Positions 24,690-34,959 of a stretch of 64,000 nt of DNA are shown in pieces (position 1 is the first letter of the stretch; every line of letters begins with the position of its first letter). Location of the stretch: positions 226,891,916-226,955,915 of the forward strand of contig NC_073695.1 of assembly GCF_029784165.1 (NCBI RefSeq). Direction: 5' to 3'. This DNA is from Wyeomyia smithii (taxonomy: Eukaryota; Arthropoda; Insecta; Diptera; Culicidae). Under the pieces are notes generated by a model. That model saw only the letters and a program-made list of their open reading frames with translations. It was not told the origin of the DNA and did not search any database. The position numbers and the translations under genes are program-made.

Positions 24690-25278
24690 GTGATTTGCAC
24701 TATTATGACAAAAATGCTCCTACCATCGATGCTGTGTTCGTACTGACAGCTTCACCTTTGAGCAAAGAAGTTGGAAAATCTTCTTCCTTCTAGAAAAACA
24801 CAAGGATGTCGAACGGAAACCTGACTCCGGCCGCCATCAATGTTGCGCAACAGTAAAGCGCAACAGAAGCTTCATCATTTCGCGCCTTGGGTCGAAAGGT
24901 CGGAGCATTCGGTCAAAGGGTAAAAAGTGCCTTGCCAAAATGGACACTTTTGAGCTGAAGCGTCAGTCGGGGTCGGCTGTATCTTAACAACAGGAAACCG
25001 CCCAAAAACAGTAGCTGTAAGTGCTGATGAAAAACATCTTGCCGGCAGCACCTGATGTCGTGGTCACGATGGATGACGAGACCTACTTGATGATGGACGG
25101 TCACGAGTGGCGTAAAGTATTCGCATACCTTCCAGGTATTCCCAAGCTACGACCTAGAGAAATTTTTTGGGCAAGCCTCAAACGGAAGATATACTCCACT
25201 AATTTCGCCAACACGGAGAAGCATCTGATCACCAAGGCCACGATAGTTCTAAAGAACATGTCAACTATAAGGTACTAG
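24690..25278 (+). pseudogene. Tc1/mariner-type transposase relic
   Basis: The last open piece (25021-25278) contains VVTMDDETYLMMDG, like the first catalytic Asp block (MDDETYV) of mosquito DD37E/DD37D transposases. It also contains LPGIPKLRPREIFWASLKRK, like the final catalytic Glu block with its conserved PxLRPIExFWA context. The middle of the domain, with the second Asp, is deleted, and upstream sequence (VGKIFFLLEKHKDVERKPDSG) is broken by stops. Family is inferred from these two blocks. Confidence 0.6.
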
Positions 25279-25369
25279 AATGAAATTTCCCGAAAAAAAT
25301 TATGGAATCCCAGGAAATAATTATTCAAATCCCCGGAAAAAAAAATTTAAAATTACAAACCCTTTCAAT

Positions 25370-27273
25370 TACTTACTTTACTTTTACTTTTATGGCGACA
25401 GATCATTAAGATCCTATGCCGAATCCAGAATACGTCTCCACAAAACTCGGTCTTGGGCTGCTACTCTCCAGTCTCCCCTTATACCCGCTGCTCTGGCATC
25501 CTCGTCGACAGCACACATCCAGCGGAGTACGGATCTGTAGGCTACGGGACCTAAGCTGGCTACGCAATCCGTAATAAGCCCTATTCGCCGCCGCAATCCG
25601 CCTCTTCACCTCGCGGCTCACCTCGTTGTCACATGTCACGAGAGTACCAAGATAAATAAATTCGTCGACCACTTCGAAAGTATCCCCATCCATCTCCACC
25701 GCAGCACCAACACCCGTAGAACTACCACGCTCTCTGCCCGCCACCATGTACTTCGTTTTGTCAGTGTTTATGGTGAGTCCAATTCTCGCAGCTTCCCTTT
25801 TGAGAGCCGTAAAGGCCTCCTCAACTGCTCTACGGTTAACACCAATTATATCAATGTCGTCCGCAAAGCCCAGAAGCATGTGAGACTTAGTGATGATGGT
25901 GCCGCTCCTCTGCACACCTGCCCTTCGTATCGCACCTTCCAAAGCTATGTTAAACAGCAAGTTCGAGAGCCTGTCCCCTTGCTTCAGACCATCTAACGTC
26001 ACAAACGCGTCCGAATATTCGCCCGCTGTCCTGACGCATGATGTGAAACCGTCGAGCGTCGCCCGTATCAGTTTAATCAGTTTAGTTGGGAAACCATGTT
26101 CTAGCATTATTTGCCACAGCTCGTTGCGTTTCACTGTATCGTACGCCGCTCGTAAGTCTATAAACAGATGATGTGTCTGCAGGTTGTGTTCTCGAAACTT
26201 GTCGAGGATCTGTCTCAAGGTGAACATCTGGTCCGTTGTAGATCGCCCCACTCGAAAACCGCATTGGTATTCGCCAACAAAGGCTTCCTGCAACGGCCTC
26301 AGTCGCTGAACCAGGATACGGGAGAGAATTTTGTAAGCGGAATTGAGGAAGGCTATGCCTCGATAATTACTACACTCGAGTCTATGTCCCTTCTTGTAGA
26401 TAGGGCATATGAGTCCTTCCAACCAGTCCGTAGGTAGTTGTTTCTCAGATCATACCCTTAGGATAATCTGGTGAACTGCATTACACAGGCGCTCGCTCCC
26501 AACTTTGAAAAGTTCGGCCGGTAAGCCGTCCTTCCCAGCGGCTTTGTTGTTTTTTAGCTCTTTGCAAGCATTCTTCACCTCGTCCAATGTTGGTGGGTCC
26601 ACAGCTTGTCCGTCCTCCCCTATTTCTATCCTGTTCCCCTCGACGACTCTCCTCCCTTCCTCGCCGTTCAACACCACTTCGAAATGTTACTTCCAACGCC
26701 TGGCCACCTGCGATTTATCGGTAATCAGGTTCCCCTCCCTGTCATTGCACATGGCAGGTACTGGCACGGTCAGGTTCCTGATTCCGTTGATCGTTCTATA
26801 GCAGCTCCTCTTGTCATGCCTGGTGAAGCAATTCTCCGCCTCCGCGAGGACGCGATCGTAGTGCTCACGTTTCTTACGGCGATGAAGCCTCTTTTCGGCA
26901 GCTCTTGCCTCCCGGTATTTCTCCCGCATCTGACGCGTTACACGATTAGCTGCTACTAACGTGTTGGCGTAGGCTCGATTCTTCTCCTCCGTCACCTCTA
27001 GGCACTCAGCATCAAACCACCCACTACGCGTGGTTCCCGTTGTCATGCCTATCACCTCTCGCGCTGTTTCGCTGACCGCATCATGGATGTGCTTCCACTG
27101 CTCGTTCAGGTCCCCTCCAGCTGGTCCACCGATCCGTCTATCAACTTTCCGAGTACACTCTGCAGCAACTCCTTCCGCTGATAACCTCTGGATGTCCAGA
27201 TGTATCTTCCTCGCCGATCTCGATTTAAATACATTGGACAACCGGGCGCGAATCTTGCCTACCACGAGATAGA
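25370..27273 (-). mobile_element. RTE-clade-like LINE, 5'-truncated, with 16-bp target duplication
   Basis: Perfect flanks TACAAACCCTTTCAAT (25354-25369 and 27274-27289) define the insertion. On the minus strand the 3' end reads CGCCATAAAAGTAAAAGTAA with short AAGT-type repeats in place of a long poly(A), as in RTE elements. Only the linker and reverse transcriptase part of ORF2 remains. Confidence 0.88.
25406..27270 (-). pseudogene. RTE-type ORF2 remnant: linker and reverse transcriptase
   Basis: From the minus strand, 27240-26690 is the helical linker (SGWFDAECLEVTEEKNRAY, KREHYDRVLAEAE). A TAA replaces a codon after WK near 26686. 26677-26450 continues to GKDGLPAELFKVG, and a TGA replaces the expected Trp codon near 26450. 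26449-25406 contains CGFRVGRSTTDQMFTLRQIL, HHLFIDLRAAYDTVKRNELW, GLKQGDRLSNLLFNIALEG, the catalytic box GFADDIDII and YLGTLVTCDNEVSREVKRRI. An internal deletion then joins SLQIRT to the extreme C-terminus, which reads RWMCAVDEDARAAGIRGDW in the neighbouring frame. Confidence 0.87.
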
Positions 27274-27556
27274 TACAAACCCTTTCAATATTATGTACAA
27301 TTTTTGTGCAATGTTGGGTAAGATTGTATAACCGTGTGCTATTGAAAGATTTTTGTTCACCTTTCTTATTTTTAATTCGTAATCTCATACAAACAAACTC
27401 TAAACTGTATAAATCATCTCTCTCACTATGCTGAATGTTTAACAAATAACAAAACAATGTCACTTAACCAAGCTGAGATAGGTTAGAGATTTGTTTGGAG
27501 TGGCATATATTTTTAGTTGTGTGAAAATGTCTGATTTTGTATCAAATAATCGTCAT

Positions 27557-27763
27557 ATCTCCCAGATGGTCTCGAGGTACGATGCTGGCCTAACAAACCA
27601 ATCGTCGTAGGTTCGAGTCTCGGCTCGGGAGAGGCTTTTAGTGTCACTATGATCGTAGTGCTAGCCCCACAATTGTCCTGTACACTAAATAGTCGGCTGC
27701 GAAGTCTGTGTATAAGTAAAACAGAAGGTCGAGTTCCAAATCGGAATGTGGTACCAAGGCTTT
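27557..27763 (+). mobile_element. tRNA-derived SINE, first family
   Basis: The head carries a perfect pol III B box, GGTTCGAGTCT (27610-27620), with an A-box-like TACGATGCTGG upstream. TAATCGTCAT (27547-27556 and 27764-27773) is a perfect 10-bp target duplication. About 207 bp, with a tRNA-unrelated body. It resembles the tRNA-type SINEs of mosquitoes, but the family name cannot be assigned without a search. Confidence 0.85.
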
Positions 27764-27773
27764 TAATCGTCAT

Positions 27774-28533
27774 TTGCGGAGAGTATTACTTTTCTCATTT
27801 CATTCAAAGAAAACAACGACTGAAGTACATCAAGAGTTTACGTTTACGTTAATTCCGATGTTGAAGGCTGTTCGAAGGAAGGCCTCGAAGGAAGGGCTCG
27901 ATGAGAACCTGTGCCAAACGCAGAAACAGCTTGCTTCGGTAATAGGAGGTCACCTTCAAGCAGACCAACGCACTCTATTTTTTCATCATTTCATCATCAC
28001 GCGATGGTGTCCTTGATGCAATTTCGACAGAACATGAATTTGACGTCTAGCGCGTTGCCGATTTGCTCCGAAACGCAGGAAATAAAATATTTCTGACATT
28101 TATGAATCTGATTGAATTCTTCAAATGATCATAGCTGATCAAGGAATTAAGGAAGATTCGTGCTCAAAAAAAAGCAATAACACATGGAATGAGCTTGAAA
28201 ACGCTATCCCAGTAAGACAGCAATTGATTTAGTGATGTTTTACGAAATAATGCGTAAATTGACTATCAATCTCCACTCAAAATGATTATATTATGCAAAT
28301 TAACTCCGCCATTCCAAGTTAGTTATTAAAATTTTCTATCGTAGAACTCTTTTAAACCCATATGGGTTGGGGTATGGATGGCAGCCATTTAAATAGAACA
28401 ACTTTTTTTTCATTTTAGAACAATCAAGAAAATTAATTAGGAAGTAATAAGAAATATTACAGTTTCGTTATCAGTTTAATATTATTGGAATAGTTGAAAG
28501 AAACGTAGCTGCTGAGAAAGATTGTCCAAATTA
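27774..28533. other. Intergenic, nothing recognised
   Basis: Short frames only (80 codons or fewer), with no recognised domain, repeat or RNA gene. Confidence 0.45.
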
Positions 28534-28956
28534 GGTTTCCCGATCAAACTATTATAACAAATGGGTATCACAAATATATATGAACTTGATAGAAATAACA
28601 AAGCCTGCAATATTATCGATATGCCAGAATGATAAAAAGTACAGAATTATATCAAATTCTGTTATCATACGCTTGAATGTTCAAAAGTGTTGGTTTTCTT
28701 AAGCATATTTATAACAGAATTTGTTATTCAATTGACAAAATAGTGTACATTCTAACTAATTCTGATCTTTTTCTGCAAAAAACCTTACAAAACTTGCTAC
28801 AATTTGTTATAATCAGTAAGAAATTTTGATAGAAATTTTGATATTTTAACTATTAACGAGACCAAGTTTAGAACACAAGTTGATGCAAAAAGTGCGTAAC
28901 AATATATCAAGATTTGTTATAATCCTGATATTTTTGACTGATCGGGATTCCACTTC
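28534..28956. mobile_element. Degenerate inverted-repeat element with ATAACAAAT palindromes
   Basis: The left end GGTTTCCCGATCAAAC...ATAACAAAT and the right end ATTTGTTATAAT...GATCGGGATTCC are imperfect inverted repeats. The inside holds repeated TTTGTTAT/ATAACAAA motifs. It is non-coding and the exact ends are uncertain. Confidence 0.55.
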
Positions 28957-29119
28957 AGAAACAATTAAAAAAAAAACAAGTCAAAAATATATCAAGACAA
29001 TGTAACCTTATCGAACCGACATTAAAATACTGAAAGTAACAACCAGAAATTTAAGTGTTGTAATTAAATTCCAAATTATAAAATATTTCTGTACCATTTT
29101 TTTGCTCAACATCCCTAAT

Positions 29120-29760
29120 TAGAAATGATTTATTCCAGAACATATTTTGGTGGAAATACGAGCTCACGCCATTGCGCCAGAGCCTGGGTAGGCAACAGTT
29201 CTCCCCGGCGATGTGCACAATATTTCGCACCGTACTACCTCTACATCATCATTACCTATCAATTAGCTTCTCTCAACACCCAACCGCGCCTGATCGGGGA
29301 GGAAGCAAGCGATTGGTCGAACGGAGCATCTTGAAGCGGCCGTCATCCTAATTTTATGCGGAGCGAATGAAAAACGGACGATGAGCCGAAATGCCCGAGA
29401 AGAACAGAAAAACAGACATCACGCGACGATCATTTCCCGATGGCGAATCCTCTCTTCCTCTGTCGCCAGTTCACAAACATAGTGTACGTTATCCCGTTCA
29501 AAAGCCAATCCGATATTATTATTATTATTATATGTATTGTGCGAGTATAGTGTGTGCGAGCAGCAGTGCGATGGAAATGTGCGTCTCGACGTCTTGTGTG
29601 GTCCCATCAGTTCGCGATGGGTGGTCGTTCCTGGGTGCTCTCTTCAATGTGTGTGGTCCTCGCCATTCGGATCAGTTCTGCAGCAGCAGCAGCAGCAGCA
29701 GCAGCACAGCAGCAGACACACTGCTTGCTTGTTGGTGAGCTCTCTCGCCATCTCCCATGC
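29120..29760 (+). promoter_or_regulatory. Candidate unique GC-richer region (promoter or 5' untranslated exon)
   Basis: This stretch is clearly less AT-rich than its surroundings and free of recognised transposon ends. It contains ATT and GCA trinucleotide runs (29515-29532 and 29681-29712) and a consensus-like splice donor TTG|GTGAGC after the GCA run (about 29734). Open frames are short and in competing frames, so it is probably not coding. It resembles a 5' untranslated exon region of an insect regulatory gene. This is inference only. Confidence 0.3.
29681..29712. repeat. (GCA)n trinucleotide run
   Basis: About ten GCA/CAG units with one interruption (GCACAGCAGCAG) at the right end. Confidence 0.9.
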
Positions 29761-30618
29761 TCACACTTCTGACTATTATGATCGACTTGAATGCCGCTGG
29801 CTGTTGTCGGTTGACCAACCGTGTTGCACTGTGCAGTGTGTGCCACCATATCCTGCCAAATAGTCGATTTACTTAGGGAGGGGTTCTTTCATTAAAAGTT
29901 TCTTTGCGGATCACACCATGAGTTCCCCCCGCACAGAGCTCTGTCAGGTGCATTGAACAGCTTTGATCAACACTGTTGAAGATCGAATTGATAATGCATG
30001 CTGAAAAACCTGTAATCCGCCTCATGACATTTATTACGTTATCCGTCAATTTACCGAAGGTAACCTGAAAATTATTTACACAGGCATATTGAAAATTTTA
30101 TTTGGATAACTTGGAAAATTAGTGTTTTTTATGCTCAAGAAATCAAAAGTTACACATAATAGGAGAAGTATTGATTCAACAAACGCAATCTGTTTTGATC
30201 AACTCATAAAAACATCTTGAGCTCTGCTATCACAAGCTGCACTCAGAAATATAAATTTGACCGATCCCCTTAGAAAACTTCGTTTAATTCATGTCACGAA
30301 ACAGAACCATCATGTATAGAGAAAAATCATATATTGGTAATGATACACACCGTGCTATCAATAATAATGTATTCAGAAAGTAGTTCGTGACTAAAATTAT
30401 CAAGTAAAGAAAAATCATTCATGCTAAAAAAAAACAATAAAATAAACAAGCAAGAAAATATTTATTAATTATCAATACGCACCGTTGCTTTAAAAAATTC
30501 GGTGTGCCTACTGTTTGTTAAACCACTACACTATTCTGTGCACACCGCGATGAACACTCTCAGATGAAAACCATTACACTCACATGAATCATTTTTTGTG
30601 CAAATTCACATAATTTAA

Positions 30619-31000
30619 TCACAGACAAACAGACTTGCCACTCGATGACGATTTCATCGACCAGAAAAATAACGATAATTTTGAAATTTTGCTTAGTGGG
30701 CAATAATGCCGCTAGTGTCGCAATAAGCTAGCGTGCACATTCATTATCAAAGACAAAAACCATCAGTAATGCCGCTTGTGTTGATTTGCGCACCCATTAT
30801 CAAAGACAAAAACCGTCAGTAATGCAGCTGGTTTTAATTTAAGCAAGCGCGCCCACCCTTTAGCAAAAACAAAAACCGTTTTACGAAAATAAGTTAGTAG
30901 GCAATAAGCTCACATGGTGGCGCATTAGTGTAACGTTTCGAATAAGGATGAAGATTCTTCAGGATATTTGTTCGAAGAGGCACGTCTGTTTGTCTGTGAT
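30619..31000. mobile_element. TTAA-flanked MITE with internal tandem repeats
   Basis: The termini TCACAGACAAACAGAC and GTCTGTTTGTCTGTGAT are inverted repeats. TTAA lies on both sides (30615-30618 and 31001-31004); because the ends are symmetric, a 3-bp TAA/TTA duplication is also possible. Inside, 30738-30870 is an imperfect tandem array of about 60-bp units, each with TTATCAAAGACAAAAACC and GTCAGTAATGC. Confidence 0.7.
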
Positions 31001-31099
31001 TTAATATTTTATTAAGCACAAATTGTTTTTCTTTCTAATGACAATATTATTCAGAAATGAGGTCAAATTTTTAAAATTTGATTTACGTAAACCTACTGG

Positions 31100-31950
31100 T
31101 ACCGTTGAGTGGGGTGAAATTGATCACTTTAAAATTCGTGATAAAAAGTACTAATCAAAAGATATTGCTCTTACAACACTACGCAATGTTAACGTGTCCT
31201 CAGACGCGACTTTTGCATGATTCACATACCTGTCAAAGTTAACCCTTGCATGCACGTTGCATTTTTTTTTTCATATTTTCGAAAAATTCTTCTAACTCAG
31301 TCAAAACTCATTCAAATTTGATTAAACAAGTTTCCAAATAACAAAAAAAGTATTGAATTTACTTAAAGTAATCCTAGTTGAGAGTTAATTACGTTAAATT
31401 TGGAGAAGTGAGTAAGGTTTGATAAAAGCTCAAAAAATGTAATTTTCAACAATGATCATTCCATATCATTTAAAAAATACTGATGAATTCGCGGGAAACT
31501 ACAAAGATTTTAATTTCAGAGCCGAATTGAAATCGGTCTAACGACGATCAAATAAAAGCAAATTTAGCAACAAGCAGCTCGTGAACCAAAATAAACAAAT
31601 TTTAACCTGAAATATCGTTATTTTCGTTTCCAAACTAGCTGTAAATGATATTTTTCAGTACAGAAATCATCATTTATCTTTAGCATATCGAAAAAAAGCA
31701 CATTGCCAAAAGAATGTATGGATTTCAATGGTGATCAATTTCACCCCAATTTACCTCATAGTACCTTATAGAATTATCACATTTATTTCATGAAGTAGAC
31801 GATAGAAATTTTACCAATAGCCATAGAGGTTTACTGGAGCACATACCAGTACTTGTTTTAAAATTACACTATTTCGGGAAAAATGTACATGAAGCAAGTT
31901 AATTGGAAATTGTTTTAAAAATTGATCAATTTCACCCCGTTTTATGGTAC
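31100..31950. repeat. Region with inverted GGGGTGAAATTGATCA motifs
   Basis: GAGTGGGGTGAAATTGATCA at 31111 faces TGATCAATTTCACCCC copies at about 31735 and 31924. This suggests a degraded inverted-repeat element, but the ends and target duplication are unclear. Confidence 0.4.
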
Positions 31951-32024
31951 GCAAAGGTAGATAAAATTAATTAGAATGAAAACTTTTTCCACATTTAGAA
32001 TGGCAGAAACTAAATTTAGTTAAG

Positions 32025-32126
32025 GCACAATGGATACGTTTGCGTTGCGTTGACGTTCATTTGACAGAAAATGTATGAGCTAACTATCAAACTGCCGCAA
32101 ATGCAGCCGCAACGTATCAATTGTGC
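32025..32126. mobile_element. Short palindromic MITE (GCACAATGGATACG family)
   Basis: The ends GCACAATGGATACGTTTGCG and CAACGTATCAATTGTGC are inverted repeats of a 102-bp element. A related sequence with CACAATGGACG...ACGATTCCATTGCGC is at 41299-41368. Confidence 0.7.
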
Positions 32127-33160
32127 TTGAGCGTTCAGAAATATGTGAACCCCAAATATGACTATCATAAAAGAAAACTATCTTCCAGATGCACAGTGGG
32201 GAATCAGTGGCCATCAGCGCAAAAACTTTTTTACGTAAGCTGTTTCATAAGATTTCCAAATTCTCAAATCCAAAATTTGAGCGCAATATCATGAAATCTG
32301 ATTTTTTTAATGATTTTTCAAAGCTCGGCATATTGATGTTTTTGAACAAAATTAAAAAAAAAATACATTACTTCGAAACGCTATACAGCTTCAATGATTG
32401 CTTGGATCTTTTTGGTGTCAAAGAAAAAGTTTTTCGAAATACTGTGCAAAACAATTGACAATTGTGAAATTTGATCATAGTCGGCCTGACACTAAAAAAA
32501 TTAATAAAAACAGTGTTTTTTTCTAGAAAAGTAGCCTAAAAGGTTTGTTGATGCAGTTTGCCATGGTTGTGACTACATGCAAAATTTAAATAAAAACATA
32601 AGCTTTCAAATGCATACTGTCCGCTGTGACGCAAAACTGCGCAAATTGTCATTTTAGTTATAAATGCGATAGCAGATTTTTTTAATGTACTTTACTCTGA
32701 CCGTTATTTTATTTTTCGACGTTTTTTCGAGTAAAAGTTTAAAAAATAAATATTGCTTTCTACCAGCTGCTTTTTTGGATCACTTGTCAAGTGTGTGATA
32801 TCGAGTTTAAAGTATTACCAGTCATCCTGCTGCAAAATCACCGTTCTTAAGTTAGCGCTAACTGGCTCTGTGCCTCTATTGTTTTGAATCATGGCCTCCG
32901 CTTGCAAAACATGCAGCTCACTAATCAACGGAATCGACAGAGTTGTCTGTCGGGGAAATTGCGGCTCGATGTTTCACCGCACCTGCATACCGGGACTGCA
33001 GCGTTCTATCTTGGATGTTATATCAACCTATAGTCACAATATGTTTTGGTTATGCGATGAGTTAAGTTCAACGAGTGGTTGCAGCTTCCAGTTCCCATTA
33101 TACCTTCCGCACCCGATACAACGATGCTGTGCGAAACAATCGCTAAATTAAATACAGTTG

Positions 33161-34064
33161 GTCGGCGTGCGACCAGACCGAGCCAAGCGCCATTTTCTTA
33201 AAAATAGAGTTATTAGCACCAGTGGATGTGAAAACTGATGATCTATGTTCCATTAAAGAATGAAATCATTTGAACAGTTCATAGGCGTGTTATAGTAAAA
33301 AATCTCTGTTGCACTTTGTAAAAAAAAACGAAATTGCGTTCGACCAGAGTGAAGCATAAACACAGACATGGTATCTAAATAAAGTGATTGTTTGTGATTT
33401 AAAAGCTAACTTTGCGCTTTATTTTAATCAGTAACTGATTTCTCCGCTTCGGTTCGGACAGCTCGTTAATACGACTGTCATCAGAATTAAATAAATAAAC
33501 AGCCAGGTGGTTTTCGTAGAGCGTTAAATCATTAAAATTAAACAATACCCGCTTCAAAATACCAGAGCATTTCATATTAATACTATCTTAACACTTAGCA
33601 CTTGGTGCGCTTTGGCACCAGGAAATAGAGCAACAGAAATAAAGCTTTGCTTGTCTATCAGCTGTATAATTTCTGATACAGCTTGGCCTGAGAGATAAAG
33701 CAGTGTTGATTTTTATGTATTACGTTTGACTAGTGAGAAAAATCAGCTTGTTTATTAGACAAGTTGATATGTTGTAGGAAATACGTTTGACCAGACCGAA
33801 ATGAAGACCAACTTTTAAAATTTTTGTTCGACCAGAGTGGACTGAGTGCATAGGTGTCAAAAATAAAAACCAAATATTTTATCAATTATTGATATTTTTC
33901 GTGTATTTACGATAAAAGGACATTCATTAAGCCCTGTTCATTACATGTTTGCATAGAATTAACGATGAGTTCAAAAACGATTAATTCATGGGTGGTCAAA
34001 CTTCAACTGCTAATTACTCAAAACAATGTGTTTGGCGCTTGGCTCGGTCTGGTCGCACGCCGAC
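33161..34064. mobile_element. 0.9-kb inverted-repeat DNA element inside CR1 ORF1
   Basis: The termini GTCGGCGTGCGACCAGACCG and CGGTCTGGTCGCACGCCGAC are perfect inverted repeats that continue for at least 32 bp. CAGTTG (33155-33160 and 34065-34070) looks like a 6-bp target duplication. The internal sequence repeats GACCAGA-type motifs (33341, 33791, 33828). It has no transposase and I could not assign a superfamily. Confidence 0.85.
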
Positions 34065-34310
34065 CAGTTGTCACAAATTTATCAAATCGCATCGAGAAAC
34101 ACTTCCCTGTCAGCGCGGTTGTTCCAGCTCAGAAGATCTTTTATTCTCAGCGACAGTCCGGAGAACAACCGACACCTAAGAGGAGACGCGAAGATAATGT
34201 GAAAGTGCGTGCTGCAGTGGCCGGTGTTTGTGGTACGAGATCAGTACAATGTCAAATCAAAACTGTTGCTGATGAACGGCAGCAATTTTGGCTTTATTTA
34301 AGCAGGTTAG

Positions 34311-34568
34311 TGGTTTCCGTGGCTCTGTGGTTAGCGATGTCGGTCGGCTAGCTCTCCCACACGGTTGTGATATCGGGTTCGATTCCCGATCGAGTCGAGG
34401 ATCTTCTCGAGCTGGAAATTTTCTCGACTCAGCACCGGGGCACGGTGTATCGTTGTACTTATCCTACACATACAAAATGTGCCAAAAACAATATCGATAA
34501 CGAATTCTCTCAACTAATCTAGTTGATCGAGACCGCTATTAGCCCCAAGGCTAAGCGTGCGATATTGT
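34311..34568 (+). mobile_element. tRNA-derived SINE, second family
   Basis: The head reads GGCTCTGTGGTTAGCGATGT (A-box region), and a perfect B box GGTTCGATTCC occupies 34376-34386. TTTAAGCAGGTTAG (34297-34310) and TTTAAGCAGGCTAG (34569-34582) form a 14-bp target duplication with one mismatch. The body differs from the SINE at 27557. About 258 bp, inserted into CR1 ORF1. Confidence 0.88.
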
Positions 34569-34959
34569 TTTAAGCAGGCTAGATCCTTGCCATACAGTTG
34601 ATGACGTCGTTGCGATGACTCATGAGTGCCTCGATATTAAAGAAAAACCCAACGTAATTATGTTGGTAAAAAAAATGCTGATCCCGCCAAAATAAATTTC
34701 ATTTCTTTTCGCGTGGAGATACCCAAAGAGCTAAAAAATGTTGCTTTACGTGCTTCTACATGGCCCACGGAAGTGTTCGTTCGTGAATTTGACTTCGACC
34801 AAATAAAACCTGACAGATTTCGCCAATAGACCGACCTTTCCTATTGCCTTTTTATTGGACAGCGAGAGTCAACTGACTCTCGCACAAGTTAGGTATCCAC
34901 CGCCTTTTTATATCTCTGACAACGAATGTTAACATTCCGAATCGTGTTCTAGTCTATTC

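Larger units (their letters stand above)
32891..34830 (+). pseudogene. CR1-type ORF1 with PHD zinc finger, broken by insertions
   Basis: ATG at 32891 starts MASACKTCSSLINGIDRVVC. The Cys/His spacing through HRTC and FWLCD fits the start of a C4HC3 PHD finger, as known from ORF1 of CR1-group elements. The frame breaks before the finger closes, and near 33150 the sequence runs into the inserted element. Beyond the insert, 34071-34296 resumes with LSNRIEKHFPVSAVVPAQ and a basic TPKRRREDNVK stretch. Beyond the SINE, about 34685-34828 gives INFISFRVEIPKELKNVALR and WPTEVFVREFDFDQIK, the C-terminal part. It could be mistaken for a host chromatin protein, but the context shows it belongs to the retrotransposon. 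Confidence 0.75.

Noticed and set aside
29537..29863. A polyglutamine protein across the GCA repeat
   Set aside because: The repeat is open in three plus-strand frames and on the minus strand, with none showing a domain; it is more likely untranslated.
32891..33151. A host PHD-finger chromatin gene
   Set aside because: It stands directly before CR1-type ORF1 remnants and ORF2 in the right order, and breaks off at an inserted element.
34311..34568. A tRNA gene, from the perfect B box
   Set aside because: No cloverleaf can be completed, and the unit continues into a long unrelated body with target duplications, so it is a SINE.
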